The notes under the pieces: model-generated | What the model was told of the DNA's origin: nothing | Database searches by the model: none | What the model saw: only the letters and a program-made list of their open reading frames with translations | Made by a program: the position numbers and the translations under genes | Shown here: positions 9,270 through 17,775 of the stretch, piece by piece | Numbering within the stretch: the first letter of the stretch is position 1 | Layout of the letters: every line of letters begins with the position of its first letter | Source of the DNA: Oscillospiraceae bacterium | GTDB lineage: Bacteria > Bacillota > Clostridia > UMGS1883 | Length of the DNA: 36,472 nt | Assembly: GCA_015068735.1 (NCBI GenBank) | Contig: SVJW01000001.1 | Location: forward strand, 73,123 to 109,594 | Reading direction: 5' to 3'

Positions 9270-10241
9270 ATGTGTACGGCTGTGTCATATCTTTCAAAAT
9301 GCCATTATTTTGGCAGAAATCTGGATTTCGAACACTCTTTCGGAGAGAAAATAGTTATAACTTCAAAGAAATTCCCGTTTACTTTTCGCAATCAGACTAC
9401 TCTCCAAACTCATTATGCCATAGTGGGAATGGGGATTGTATCAGATAATTTCCCTCTCTATTTTGATGCGGTAAATGATGCCGGTCTCAGCATGGCAGGA
9501 CTGCTTTTTCCCGGATATGCCTACTATCACAAACCGAAGGATGGCTTTCACAACATAGCATCTTTCGAGCTTATTCCGTGGGTTCTTTCCTGTTGCAGGA
9601 ATATTCAAGAGGCAAAAACGCTTCTTGAAAAAACAAATGTTACGGACATTGATTTCAGCAACAATTACCCATCTACCCCACTTCATTGGATAATTTCCGA
9701 CAAAAGCGGAAGTTTAACCGTTGAGTCGCTTCGAGAAGGGCTTTTTGTTTATGATAATCCCGTGGGTGTACTCTCAAACAGCCCCGACTTTCCCACTCAA
9801 ATGCTTATCCTCAGCAACTTTATGTCTCTCTCTCCCAACCCGCCGGAAAATTTGTTTTCTGATAAGCTGAGTTTCACTCACTACAGCCGAGGTATGGGAA
9901 GCATCGGACTGCCGGGAGATCTTTCCTCCTGCTCCAGATTTGTCAGAAGTGCATTCACAAAACTGAATTCCACTTCCCCCGAAGGTGAGCAATTCTCCGT
10001 CAATCAGGTATTTCACATCCTTAGAAATGTTTTTCAGATCAGAGGGTGTAACATAGTTGAAAACACACCCCAGATAACTCATTATTCTTCCTGTATAAAT
10101 TCCGACAAAGGAATTTATTATTATACAACCTATGACAATTCAGATCTGAATGCTGTTAATATGCACGATCAGGACCTTGACTCAGACAGAATTTATACCT
10201 TTGAACTGATAACAGATTGGAAATTACATTTCCAAAGATGA
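9270..10241 (+). CDS. bsh: Bile salt hydrolase / choloylglycine hydrolase (Ntn hydrolase)
   Basis: 323 residues, normal for the family. After Met removal Cys2 becomes the N-terminal nucleophile (MCTAV). The other active-site residues are all recognisable: R16 and D19 (FGRNLDFE), N69 (VNDAGL), N170 (LSNSP) and R223 in GLPGDLSSCSRFVR. That last segment and GIYYYTTYDN closely resemble the Clostridium perfringens conjugated bile acid hydrolase and argue for bile salt hydrolase over penicillin V acylase. It would cleave taurine or glycine from conjugated bile acids. No signal peptide is present, so it acts in the cytoplasm. SD AGGAGG is at 9258-9263. No transporter is adjacent. Actual substrate preference cannot be read from the sequence. 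Confidence 0.9.
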   Translation: MCTAVSYLSKCHYFGRNLDFEHSFGEKIVITSKKFPFTFRNQTTLQTHYAIVGMGIVSDNFPLYFDAVNDAGLSMAGLLFPGYAYYHKPKDGFHNIASFELIPWVLSCCRNIQEAKTLLEKTNVTDIDFSNNYPSTPLHWIISDKSGSLTVESLREGLFVYDNPVGVLSNSPDFPTQMLILSNFMSLSPNPPENLFSDKLSFTHYSRGMGSIGLPGDLSSCSRFVRSAFTKLNSTSPEGEQFSVNQVFHILRNVFQIRGCNIVENTPQITHYSSCINSDKGIYYYTTYDNSDLNAVNMHDQDLDSDRIYTFELITDWKLHFQR

Positions 10242-10263
10242 CACTATCTTACAATCTCTTACA

Positions 10264-10292
10264 TTGACACTTACTACAGGCAAAGATATAAT
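10264..10292 (+). promoter_or_regulatory. Near-perfect sigma-A promoter for the small cysteine-rich gene
   Basis: -35 TTGACA (10264-10269), 17-base spacer, -10 TATAAT (10287-10292): full consensus. It starts 22 bases after the bile salt hydrolase stop, so the downstream gene should be strongly expressed on its own, with a leader of only about 15 bases. Confidence 0.88.
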
Positions 10293-10312
10293 AATAGTCG
10301 GGGGTGAAGTTT

Positions 10313-10687
10313 ATGTCCGAGGCTAAATCCGACGACTTTCAGGAAAAAGTTTCAACACTTATTATACGAAATCAGAATGTATTGGATATACTGACAAAAT
10401 GCCAGAATTCCTGCGGAAAAATATGCCGTAGCACAGTTAAAACTGCCACAGGGTGCGGTTGTCTTAAAATTACCGGAGAAAAAAGTTTTGCCGTCTTCTC
10501 AGGCGATAAAAGTACGGGGGCAGAAGGAAGGTTGTGTCCCGAATGCAAAGATACTATTGAAAATGAAATCGGCGAAATGCTTTTTTATATTGCGGGGCTG
10601 TGCAATGCACTGGGGCTCAGCATGAAAGAGATTATGAAAAAAGAAATCAAAAACGTGGAGGTTTTAGGCAAATACAGTCTTCGATGA
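10313..10687 (+). CDS. Small cysteine-rich protein with a MazG-like C-terminal helix (unknown function)
   Basis: 124 residues from ATG 10313, chosen because GGGGGTGAAG lies just upstream; the GTG at 10304 overlaps that site. Cysteines are grouped at KCQNSCGKICR, TGCGCLKI and LCPEC, which suggests a metal site. The C-terminal helix (EIGEMLFYIAGLCNALGLS, then MKEIMKKEIKN) resembles the end of MazG-like nucleotide pyrophosphohydrolases, but the catalytic ExxE motif is not obvious. I recall clostridial proteins of the same length and layout (an NCGC motif, then LCxxC, then the helix), all uncharacterised. It is driven by a consensus promoter and closed by a strong terminator. The function is unknown. 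Confidence 0.75.
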   Translation: MSEAKSDDFQEKVSTLIIRNQNVLDILTKCQNSCGKICRSTVKTATGCGCLKITGEKSFAVFSGDKSTGAEGRLCPECKDTIENEIGEMLFYIAGLCNALGLSMKEIMKKEIKNVEVLGKYSLR

Positions 10688-10690
10688 CGT

Positions 10691-10741
10691 AAAAAAGCGA
10701 CTCCGTCGTTGCGCTGCGGCGCAGAGGTAATCGCTTTTTTT
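10691..10741 (+). terminator. Rho-independent terminator with nested GC hairpin
   Basis: AAAAAAGCGA (10691-10700) pairs perfectly with TCGCTTTTTT (10731-10740). The inner part can fold further (CTC/GAG and CTGC/GCAG). It lies three bases after the stop of the small cysteine-rich gene. Confidence 0.85.
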
Positions 10742-10800
10742 GTGCCATGTGCGTTTTCCGAGCAAAGCGAGGAAATTCTCGCACGGCTTAAAATTAAATA

Positions 10801-10842
10801 TTTTTTGTCGTATAGGAACACAAATTCCTATACGACAAAAAA
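10801..10842. terminator. 18-bp perfect hairpin, bidirectional terminator-like
   Basis: TTTTTTGTCGTATAGGAA (10801-10818) and its exact complement at 10825-10842 flank the six-base loop CACAAA. It is U/A-flanked on both sides, so it could stop transcription either way. It lies between two other terminators. Confidence 0.7.
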
Positions 10843-10867
10843 ACGCTATGCATTAGCATAGCGCTTT
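10837..10867 (-). terminator. Terminator of the divIC-yabR unit
   Basis: On the minus strand CGCTATGC (10863-10856) pairs with GCATAGCG (10851-10844), followed by seven U. It lies seven bases after the yabR stop. Confidence 0.85.
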
Positions 10868-10873
10868 TATTAT

Positions 10874-11296
10874 TTATTTTCTTCTGCTTCCTCTTTTAGA
10901 TTCCACGTTACGCTTGATGTCGAGCATTCTTGCATCGGAAGACTGTTTGAAAGAAGCCATCATATCTTCAAAAGACATATCTTTCTGATTATTCTCTGTG
11001 CTCCAATCAATTTCTGCCGGTTTCCCGGAAAAAGGAGTTGCCGCAGGACGCCTGAAATTATTCTCCTGAGCTTTTTTGATGGAAAGGCTGATTTTACCCT
11101 TTTCGTCCAAAGACAAAACCTTTACCTTAACCTCTTGCCCAACACTGAGATGTTCATTTATATCCTTAACATAGTTTCTCGCAACCTCTGAAATATGTAC
11201 AAGGCCCGTTGCACCATCAGGTAAATCAATAAACGCACCAAAGCCTGTCACTCCGGAAACTTTACCTTCCACTATTTGTCCTACTTCCAATGCCAT
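10874..11296 (-). CDS. yabR: S1-domain RNA-binding protein, YabR-like
   Basis: 140 residues. An S1 domain occupies about residues 1-72 (VGQIVEGKVSGVTGFGAFIDL, then GLVHISEVA and GKISLSIKKA). A low-complexity linker and a basic C-terminal tail (KRNVESKRGSRRK) follow. It matches the length and position of YabR/general stress protein 13-type proteins downstream of divIC. It probably binds RNA or the ribosome. The start is ATG 11296. The ribosome site AAAGGGG is 12 bases away and can pair with CCTTT just before the ATG. A TATAAT is also in that spacer (see findings). Confidence 0.88.
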   Translation of the reverse strand: MALEVGQIVEGKVSGVTGFGAFIDLPDGATGLVHISEVARNYVKDINEHLSVGQEVKVKVLSLDEKGKISLSIKKAQENNFRRPAATPFSGKPAEIDWSTENNQKDMSFEDMMASFKQSSDARMLDIKRNVESKRGSRRK

Positions 11297-11347
11297 AAAG
11301 GTATTATACCCCTTTCAGTATAAATGTATAAAGCGAAATACGAAGTC

Positions 11348-11656
11348 TCAGTTGCCTACAACAAAGACAACTTCATCCTCGTGAACATAGCCCTCTTCAC
11401 GGGCTTTTGCCTCAAAAAACTCATCTCCTGAATTTTTTGCCTCTTCCTCTTCAAGGATTTCGTATTCCTCTTCCAGAGCGGCTACCTGTTTTTCCTGTTC
11501 TGCGGTATCATGACGAATTTCAGACAACTTTTGCTCTTGTCCGAAAACAGTAAGCAAGAACCCACCGAACACTAAAAGACAAACTGCCAAAAATATAAAA
11601 TCATTTCTTTTTAATCTGATTCTTCTACGTTTTTTGCGCACAGAAGGTTTGCTCAC
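11348..11656 (-). CDS. divIC: Septum formation initiator family protein (DivIC/FtsB-like)
   Basis: 102 residues from GTG 11656. A basic cytoplasmic start (RKKRRRIRLKRND) is followed by one membrane segment (about 22-42, FIFLAVCLLVFGGFLLTVFG), then a coiled coil (EQEKQVAALEEEYEILEEEE) outside the membrane, and a short C-terminal tail. This is the DivIC/FtsB layout of the FtsL-DivIC-DivIB division complex. I chose GTG 11656 because GAGAGGTG (11670-11663) lies six bases upstream; the GTG at 11665 falls inside that site. It has its own sigma-A promoter and is followed by yabR, the conserved order. Confidence 0.88.
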   Translation of the reverse strand: MSKPSVRKKRRRIRLKRNDFIFLAVCLLVFGGFLLTVFGQEQKLSEIRHDTAEQEKQVAALEEEYEILEEEEAKNSGDEFFEAKAREEGYVHEDEVVFVVGN

Positions 11657-11677
11657 GCATCTCACCTCTCACACTAT

Positions 11678-11706
11678 AGTATAACTTAAACAATTACTTT
11701 TGTAAA
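11678..11706 (-). promoter_or_regulatory. Sigma-A promoter of divIC-yabR
   Basis: On the minus strand, -35 TTTACA (11706-11701), 17 bases, -10 TATACT (11683-11678). It separates the vegetative division gene from the sporulation genes yabPQ upstream. Confidence 0.78.
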
Positions 11707-11713
11707 GAATTTT

Positions 11714-12202
11714 TTATAACATTTTTATTCTTTTTTTTAGCCGTTTTTTTCTGCTTTTAAAGTGTCTTGAGAAACGTTTCATCATCTTGTTTTTCTTGTT
11801 TTTTAGTTTTTTCAAGTTTTTCAAAACCATTTTAAAGGGAATAAGCAATAACCGATATATCTTTTTTACAGGTTTAAAAATCAGGTTTACAAAAAGAAGA
11901 AATACTGTGTTTAATACCTTTTTAAAAGCTCGGCTCAGTACAGAAGCATAGAAAAGCACTCCGCTCAGAGTCCCCATAAGCTGAAAATATCTGAGTTCTC
12001 CATTGTTGAAAAGATACCCGAAGCCAATTACGACGACTATACAGAAAAGGGCAAACAGCGAATCTTCCACAATGGTGCGTGTTTTTCCGGATTTATATTT
12101 TTCTCTTAAAAATCGCTGAATATCAAAGAATGCTCCACACAGAAGCCCTGATATGATGCAAAGCAAAAATACATAAACCTGTCGGGATGACGATACTTCC
12201 AT
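11714..12202 (-). CDS. yabQ: Spore cortex biosynthesis protein YabQ
   Basis: 162 residues. Membrane segments lie near 9-27, 46-64 and 72-89, and a further hydrophobic stretch near 97-110. The C-terminal tail is extremely basic (LKNLKKLKNKKNKMMKRF and beyond), a common YabQ feature. YabQ is needed for spore cortex formation in B. subtilis and acts in the mother-cell membranes around the forespore. Its ATG overlaps the yabP stop by one base (TAATG), so the two are translationally coupled. Membrane topology is my estimate. Confidence 0.85.
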   Translation of the reverse strand: MEVSSSRQVYVFLLCIISGLLCGAFFDIQRFLREKYKSGKTRTIVEDSLFALFCIVVVIGFGYLFNNGELRYFQLMGTLSGVLFYASVLSRAFKKVLNTVFLLFVNLIFKPVKKIYRLLLIPFKMVLKNLKKLKNKKNKMMKRFSRHFKSRKKRLKKRIKML

Positions 12203-12477
12203 TATTTGAGCACCCGTTTAAAGAAGCTTTCTTTCTCCCCTTTTCCCTCTGAATAAACACATCCCGATATTTCACCTTCAATAAAAATTTCTCCCGTTTC
12301 GGTTGAAAGTTTTTTTACTTTCATCCCACGACCTGTCACCGTCAGAAGATGTCCGTCCGTAATAAGCACAATTCTTTCGGGAGAAAACGTTTCTACATCT
12401 TTTATCCCTCCTGCCGTCATTTTTGCTCTGTTTTCGATAATAATATTACCGATTTTTTTGTTTGTGATTTCTGTCAT
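12202..12477 (-). CDS. yabP: Sporulation protein YabP
   Basis: 91 residues, matching YabP/YqfC-family length. Family features are ENRAKMTAGGIKDVETFSPE in the N-terminal third, then VTGRGMKVKKLS and GEIFIEGEISGCVYS. YabP is a mother-cell sporulation protein; its molecular role is not established. The start is ATG 12477 with AAGGGGG at 12491-12485, seven bases away. This ribosome site lies in the descending arm of a hairpin (12486-12518), so translation may be gated. It is followed directly by yabQ. uvrA ends 50 bases upstream. Confidence 0.9.
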   Translation of the reverse strand: MTEITNKKIGNIIIENRAKMTAGGIKDVETFSPERIVLITDGHLLTVTGRGMKVKKLSTETGEIFIEGEISGCVYSEGKGEKESFFKRVLK

Positions 12478-12484
12478 AATAAAA

Positions 12485-12518
12485 CCCCCTTGTATTAAAA
12501 AATATTAAGTACAAGGGG
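12485..12518 (-). terminator. Hairpin after uvrA that also holds the yabP ribosome binding site
   Basis: On the minus strand CCCCTTGTA (12518-12510) pairs perfectly with TACAAGGGG (12494-12486), followed by TTTTATT and then the yabP ATG. It looks like the uvrBA terminator, but the descending arm is the yabP SD. Read-through RNA would therefore have its SD sequestered. Confidence 0.7.
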
Positions 12519-12527
12519 ATTTTATGA

Positions 12528-15350
12528 TTAAAGTATTTTCTTCAGGAACATTCCTGTATAAGATTTCGGATTTTTCGCCACTTCTTCGGGAGTACCCTCG
12601 GCAACAATTGTTCCTCCGTTGTCCCCTCCCTCTGGTCCAAGGTCAATGATGTGGTCGGCAGTTTTTATAACGTCAAGGTTATGTTCGATGACTAAAACTG
12701 TATTTCCTTCCTCGACAAATCGATTAAGAACATCTATCAGCCTGTGGACGTCTGCACTATGAAGTCCGGTAGTCGGCTCGTCAAGAATATAGATAGTCTT
12801 TCCGGTAGAACGCTTGGAAAGTTCTGTTGCAAGCTTTACTCTCTGTGCTTCACCGCCGGAAAGGGTAGTTGATGACTGTCCCAGCTTGATATATCCAAGG
12901 CCTACATCCTTAATTGTCTGAAGCTTGTTTTTAATTTTCGGTATTGCCTCGAAAAATTCTGTTGCCTCGTCAATTGTCATATCAAGAACTTCAAAAATAT
13001 TCTTGCCTTTATAATGAACATCCAGTGTTTCACGGTTGTAACGCTTGCCTTTACAAACCTCGCATGGAACGTAAACATCCGGTAGGAAGTGCATCTCAAT
13101 CTTGATTATGCCGTCACCTGAGCAGGCCTCACAACGTCCTCCGCGGACATTGAAGCTGAAACGCCCTGCATTGTAGCCTTTCGCCTTTGCCTCGGGAGTT
13201 TGTGCAAAAAGCTCGCGGATGTCGTTAAATACACCTGTGTATGTTGCAGGATTGGAACGGGGTGTACGTCCGATTGGCGATTGGTCAATATCGATAACCT
13301 TGTCAAGATTTTCTATACCCTCAATAGTTTTATGCTTGCCGGGAACAGCCTTACTGCGATTAAGTTTATAGGCAAGGTGCTTGTATACAACCTCGTTTAC
13401 AAGAGAACTCTTGCCGCTTCCCGAAACACCTGTTACACAAACAAATTTACCAAGGGGGATATCCACGTTAACATCCTGAAGATTATTTTCTGCCGCTTTT
13501 ACAACAGTTATCTTCTTGCCGTTACCCTTGCGGCGGACTGCAGGCACTTCAATTTTCTTTCTGCCGCTCAGGTAGTCGCCTGTAACGGAGTTTTTGTTAT
13601 TCATAATGTCTTCAACAGTACCCTGTGCGATAATCTCGCCACCGTGAACACCTGCTCCGGGTCCTACGTCAACGATATGATCTGCGGCAAACATTGTGTC
13701 CTCGTCGTGTTCTACCACAATGAGGGTATTTCCCATATCACGAAGGGATTTAAGAGCGTCAATCAGTTTATTGTTGTCACGCTGATGAAGACCGATACTG
13801 GGCTCGTCAAGAATGTACAGAACGCCCACAAGACCTGAGCCTATCTGCGTTGCAAGACGGATTCGCTGCGCTTCACCGCCGGAAAGAGTTCCTGCCGAGC
13901 GAGAAAGGGTAAGATACTCAAGACCTACATTGTTAAGGAATCCGATACGGGCATTGATTTCTTTTAATATTTCTTCGGCAATCAGAGACTGCTGTTTATC
14001 AAGTTTTATGTTATTGAAAAATTCTTTTGATTTAGTTACCGAAAGGTTACATACCTCATCAATATTCTTTCCGTCAACTGTAACTGCAAGGCTTTCCTTT
14101 CTAAGCCTTTTTCCTTTGCAGGTGTCACAGGGGATTTCACGCATAAGACCCTCAATATCCCATTTTGCCCACTCACTGTCAGTTTCGTCATAACGGCGCT
14201 GGAGATTTGTAACAATACCCTCAAAAGGCGTCATATACTTTGAAAGCCCACGTTTTCCCATATGTTCAATCTCAATTTCCTCGCCTTTAGTTCCGTAAAG
14301 AATAATATCAATTACTTCCTGTGGAAGATTTTTAACGGGTGTATTAAGACTGAAATTATACTTTTTCGCAAGACCTCTGAATGTGGCATTTGCCATACTT
14401 CCCTCTTTGTCGGGGGCACGCCATCCGCTGACGGAAAATGCACCCTCAAGAACGGAGAGTTCGTCGCTGATAAGTACCAATGACGGATCAACACGCTTTA
14501 AAAGACCGATACCACTGCAACGGGGACAAGCGCCAAGAGGATTGTTGAATGAAAACATTCGGGGAGAAAGCTCCTCTAAGCTTATCCCGCAATCGTCGCA
14601 GGCATAATTACGGCTGAAAGTCATTTCCTCTTCACCGTTTAAGATTGTCACTATACCGTCTGCCTGATGGAGAGCTATTTCCACAGAATCGGAAAGGCGG
14701 GCACGGATTCCATCCTTTACTACAAGACGGTCAACAACGATTTCGATATTGTGCTTTTTCTGTTTTTCAAGCTCTATTTCCTCGGAAAGGTCATATATAA
14801 TTCCGTCAACACGGACACGGACATAACCGCTTTTACGGGCATTTTCAAAAATTTTCTGGTGCTCGCCCTTTTTTCTGCGTACAACGGGGGCAAGAATCTG
14901 CACCCTGCTTCCCTCGGGAAGTGAAAGCACCTTGTCCACAATCTGGTCAAGTGTCTGCTGAGAGATAACCTTTCCGCATTCGGGACAATGAGGCACACCC
15001 ACCCTTGCATACAGAAGGCGGAGATAGTCGTATATTTCCGTAACTGTACCAACCGTTGAACGGGGGTTTTTATTTGTCGTTTTCTGGTCTATGCTGATAG
15101 CAGGACTGAGACCCTCGATATAGTCTACCTCGGGCTTTTCCATCTGACCGAGGAACATTCTCGCATATGACGAAAGAGATTCCACATAACGGCGCTGTCC
15201 CTCTGCATAGATAGTGTCGAATGCAAGGGATGTCTTTCCGCTTCCCGAAACACCTGTAAACACTATGAATTTATCACGGGGAATAGTGAGGTCAACATTT
15301 TTAAGGTTGTTTTCTCTCGCACCCTGTATTACAATTTCTTCTTTTCTCAT
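12528..15350 (-). CDS. uvrA: Excinuclease ABC subunit A
   Basis: 940 residues from ATG 15350, the usual UvrA length. There are two ABC ATPase halves: Walker [14 protein letters not shown] near residue 35, signature [12 protein letters not shown] near 487, second Walker [12 protein letters not shown] near 640 and second signature [12 protein letters not shown] near 830. Zinc modules are visible as CPECGK, CDDCG...CPRCSG and the CEACSGDG...CEVCKG pair. It recognises DNA lesions and loads UvrB. I prefer ATG 15350 because GAGGTG lies five bases upstream; the GTG at 15353 is too close to it. The first codon overlaps the last base of the uvrB stop. Confidence 0.97.
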   Translation of the reverse strand: MRKEEIVIQGARENNLKNVDLTIPRDKFIVFTGVSGSGKTSLAFDTIYAEGQRRYVESLSSYARMFLGQMEKPEVDYIEGLSPAISIDQKTTNKNPRSTVGTVTEIYDYLRLLYARVGVPHCPECGKVISQQTLDQIVDKVLSLPEGSRVQILAPVVRRKKGEHQKIFENARKSGYVRVRVDGIIYDLSEEIELEKQKKHNIEIVVDRLVVKDGIRARLSDSVEIALHQADGIVTILNGEEEMTFSRNYACDDCGISLEELSPRMFSFNNPLGACPRCSGIGLLKRVDPSLVLISDELSVLEGAFSVSGWRAPDKEGSMANATFRGLAKKYNFSLNTPVKNLPQEVIDIILYGTKGEEIEIEHMGKRGLSKYMTPFEGIVTNLQRRYDETDSEWAKWDIEGLMREIPCDTCKGKRLRKESLAVTVDGKNIDEVCNLSVTKSKEFFNNIKLDKQQSLIAEEILKEINARIGFLNNVGLEYLTLSRSAGTLSGGEAQRIRLATQIGSGLVGVLYILDEPSIGLHQRDNNKLIDALKSLRDMGNTLIVVEHDEDTMFAADHIVDVGPGAGVHGGEIIAQGTVEDIMNNKNSVTGDYLSGRKKIEVPAVRRKGNGKKITVVKAAENNLQDVNVDIPLGKFVCVTGVSGSGKSSLVNEVVYKHLAYKLNRSKAVPGKHKTIEGIENLDKVIDIDQSPIGRTPRSNPATYTGVFNDIRELFAQTPEAKAKGYNAGRFSFNVRGGRCEACSGDGIIKIEMHFLPDVYVPCEVCKGKRYNRETLDVHYKGKNIFEVLDMTIDEATEFFEAIPKIKNKLQTIKDVGLGYIKLGQSSTTLSGGEAQRVKLATELSKRSTGKTIYILDEPTTGLHSADVHRLIDVLNRFVEEGNTVLVIEHNLDVIKTADHIIDLGPEGGDNGGTIVAEGTPEEVAKNPKSYTGMFLKKIL

Positions 15351-17293
15351 CACTGCACCTCTTTTCTGAGACGTTTTATACGGTCACGTATCTTTGCCGC
15401 ATCTTCAAATCGAAGCTCTTCGGCGGCAATACGCATTTCGTTTTCAAGTTTGGACAGCACGGATGCCACATTCTGCTGTGGTGCCATTTCTTCCTCTGCC
15501 GTTACAGCGGCAATAACGTCGCTTACTGCTTTCTTAATCGTTTTGGGAGTAATACCGTGTTCCTTATTATACGCCATCTGTATTTCACGGCGGCGATTGG
15601 TTTCGTCAATGGCACGCTTCATTGAGTCGGTAATTCTGTCAGCATACATTATTACTTTACCCTCGGCATTTCGTGCAGTTCGTCCTATTGTTTGAATAAG
15701 GGATGTCTCACTTCTTAAAAAGCCTTCCTTATCGGCATCCAAGATTGCCACAAGGGAAACCTCGGGAATGTCAAGTCCTTCACGAAGAAGATTGATACCC
15801 ACAAGCACATCGAACACGCCAAGTCGCAAGTCTCGAACAATTTCAAGTCGTTCAAGGGTTTCAACATCGGAATGCATATACTTGACCTTAATTCCCATGC
15901 TACGAAGATAGTCTGTAAGATCCTCCGCCATTTTCTTGGTGAGGGTTGTTACAAGAACTCTCTCCTTTTTCTCTGTACGGGTGTAAATTTCCGTCAGAAG
16001 ATCGTCAATCTGCCCCTCAATGGGACGGACGAAAATTTCGGGATCAAGAAGTCCCGTAGGACGTATAAGCTGCTGGGCAACGCTCTGAGAATGGTCATAT
16101 TCATACTGGGCAGGAGTTGCGCTGACATAAATCACCTGATTAAGCCTTTTTTCAAATTCGTCAAAGCTTAGGGGTCTGTTATCAAAAGCCGACGGCAGAC
16201 GGAAGCCGTATTTTACAAGGCTTTCCTTTCTGCTGCGGTCACCTGCATACATTGCGCGCACCTGCGGTACGGTAACGTGGCTTTCATCAATTACAAGCAA
16301 AAAGTCGTCGGGAAAATAGTCAATAAGTGTGTATGGCGGACTTCCCGGTTCTCTGCCGCTGATATGACGGGAATAGTTTTCAATACCGCTGCAAAATCCG
16401 ATTTCACGCATCATTTCTATATCATAATTAGTTCTTTCTTCCAGTCGCTGTGCCTCTAAAAGGCGATCATTTTCACGAAGCTCCTTGAGGCGTATTTCAA
16501 GCTCTTCCTTAATCGATGCAATAGCCTGTTCCCTTTTTTCGGGAGTTGTTACATAGTGGGATGCAGGGTAAATCCCTATATGCTGTCTTACACCGAGCAC
16601 CTCTCCCGTAAGGGTGTCAATTTCTGTTATTCGGTCAATTTCATCGCCAAAAAATTCTATTCTTACTGCATCCTCACCACTACTGATGGGGAAAACTTCA
16701 AGAACATCACCACGGACACGGAATTTTCCGCGAACGAAGTTAATGTCGTTTCTCTCATACTGCATATCCACAAGTCTGCGTATAACTTCATCCCGGTCCT
16801 TCTGCATACCGGGGCGGAGGGAAAGCACAAGGGTACTGTAATCCTCCGGGTCACCAAGACCGTAGATACAACTTACCGAAGCGACAACGATTACATCACG
16901 GCGTTCGAAAAGCGCCATGGTTGCGCTATGGCGGAGCTTGTCGATCTCGTCGTTAATCTGTGCATCCTTTTCTATATAGGTATCGCTGGAGGGAATGTAT
17001 GCCTCCGGCTGATAATAGTCATAATACGAAACGAAATATTCTACCGCGTTTTCGGGGAAAAACTCCTTGAATTCGCTGCAAAGCTGTGCCGCAAGAGTTT
17101 TATTGTGTGCAAGTACAAGAGTGGGCTTATTTACCCGTGCAATGGCATTTGCCACGGTGAAAGTTTTACCGCTTCCCGTAACACCCAAAAGCACCTGTCC
17201 GCGATTACCTTTTTCAATGCTTTCTACGAGAGCATCTATTGCTACCGGCTGGTCGCCTGTTGGCTGAAAATCCGATACAAGTTTGAAATTCAT
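15350..17293 (-). CDS. uvrB: Excinuclease ABC subunit B
   Basis: 647 residues. Walker [11 protein letters not shown] at 37-46, the DNA-inserting beta-hairpin [12 protein letters not shown] at 90-101, the helicase motifs ([25 protein letters not shown]) and a C-terminal UVR motif (about 613-640) are all present. It forms the pre-incision complex with UvrA and verifies damage. I chose ATG 17293 ([16 protein letters not shown]), which has AAAGGGGGA upstream and matches where the family begins; an in-frame ATG at 17320 would add nine atypical residues. uvrC is not in the window. Confidence 0.97.
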   Translation of the reverse strand: MNFKLVSDFQPTGDQPVAIDALVESIEKGNRGQVLLGVTGSGKTFTVANAIARVNKPTLVLAHNKTLAAQLCSEFKEFFPENAVEYFVSYYDYYQPEAYIPSSDTYIEKDAQINDEIDKLRHSATMALFERRDVIVVASVSCIYGLGDPEDYSTLVLSLRPGMQKDRDEVIRRLVDMQYERNDINFVRGKFRVRGDVLEVFPISSGEDAVRIEFFGDEIDRITEIDTLTGEVLGVRQHIGIYPASHYVTTPEKREQAIASIKEELEIRLKELRENDRLLEAQRLEERTNYDIEMMREIGFCSGIENYSRHISGREPGSPPYTLIDYFPDDFLLVIDESHVTVPQVRAMYAGDRSRKESLVKYGFRLPSAFDNRPLSFDEFEKRLNQVIYVSATPAQYEYDHSQSVAQQLIRPTGLLDPEIFVRPIEGQIDDLLTEIYTRTEKKERVLVTTLTKKMAEDLTDYLRSMGIKVKYMHSDVETLERLEIVRDLRLGVFDVLVGINLLREGLDIPEVSLVAILDADKEGFLRSETSLIQTIGRTARNAEGKVIMYADRITDSMKRAIDETNRRREIQMAYNKEHGITPKTIKKAVSDVIAAVTAEEEMAPQQNVASVLSKLENEMRIAAEELRFEDAAKIRDRIKRLRKEVQ

Positions 17294-17326
17294 AGGAATC
17301 CCCCTTTCTGAATAGGTCATTATAAT

Positions 17327-17355
17327 ATTTTACACCATTTTTGAAAATTTTTCAA
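17327..17355 (-). promoter_or_regulatory. Sigma-A promoter of uvrBA
   Basis: On the minus strand, -35 TTGAAA (17355-17350), 17 bases, -10 TAAAAT (17332-17327). I found no clear LexA box (CGAAC...GTTCG type) around it. Confidence 0.7.
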
Positions 17356-17411
17356 CTGTAAATAACAAGAAAAACACAAAGTTCTTTTTATATGAAATCG
17401 TTTTAGCAAAC

Positions 17412-17566
17412 AGGAAAAAGAGCTTGCATTTTACAAGCTCTTTTTATGTGTGAAATATACTAAATTTTCAATTTTTCGCCATTTTTGCTTTCAAAATGGC
17501 ACGCCCTCCTCTCACCCGAGGAAATTGTTTGCACTTCTGCATATAAAATAAATCCCTCGCAAATAT
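17412..17566 (-). ncRNA. Candidate structured small RNA or uvrB-upstream leader, about 155 nt
   Basis: It is bounded by a possible promoter and a perfect terminator on the minus strand, and no ORF longer than a few codons is inside. It contains a perfect 8-bp hairpin (GCCATTTT 17478-17485 with AAAATGGC 17493-17500). CGAGG (plus 17517-17521) can pair either with CCTC at 17508-17511 or with CCTCG at 17555-17559, so two exclusive folds exist. A purine-rich AGGAGG-like stretch lies within, followed by an eight-codon TTG frame. I cannot match it to a known RNA family. Confidence 0.4.
17415..17445. terminator. Orphan 12-bp perfect terminator hairpin
   Basis: AAAAAGAGCTTG (17415-17426) pairs exactly with CAAGCTCTTTTT (17434-17445) around a seven-base loop. 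No protein gene ends nearby on either strand. On the minus strand it would end a transcript coming from the candidate promoter at 17573-17600. Confidence 0.82.
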
Positions 17567-17572
17567 TACGTT

Positions 17573-17600
17573 AATATAAAACCCTTTACTTTTTATGCAA
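17573..17600 (-). promoter_or_regulatory. Possible sigma-A promoter of the candidate small RNA
   Basis: On the minus strand, -35 TTGCAT (17600-17595), 16 bases, -10 TATATT (17578-17573). It is a moderate match. Confidence 0.4.
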
Positions 17601-17650
17601 TATGCACAAATATTTTTCAAAAAAGGTGTTTAATTCTTATAATTTGCTTA

Positions 17651-17763
17651 TTGTTTTTTTGTAAAATATGCTGTATTATATGAATGTACCGAAAAGGTAC
17701 TTAAACTTTTTTCATTTTCCCTCCTTTTAGTGGCAGACGGTTTTTGGTCTGTCATATTTTTTT
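17651..17763 (+). other. Possible short transcript or leader: weak promoter, small hairpin, terminator-like hairpin
   Basis: TTGTTT (17651-17656), 17 bases and TATTAT (17674-17679) form a modest sigma-A promoter. A small hairpin GTACC-GAAAA-GGTAC (17686-17700) follows. Then TGGCAGAC (17731-17738) pairs with GTCTGTCA (17747-17754, one G-U), followed by a T-rich run to 17763. It could be a roughly 80-nt RNA, an attenuator for the downstream gene, or insulation upstream of the sporulation promoter. Confidence 0.35.
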
Positions 17764-17775
17764 GCCTTTTTTGGA

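Noticed and set aside
13200..13838. 212-codon plus-strand ORF opposite uvrA
   Set aside because: Shadow of uvrA; no ribosome site, no recognisable domain.
16556..17311. 251-codon plus-strand ORF opposite uvrB
   Set aside because: Shadow of uvrB; covers conserved UvrB motifs on the other strand.
17290..17360. LexA/SOS box in front of uvrBA
   Set aside because: No CGAAC...GTTCG-type palindrome is present near the promoter.
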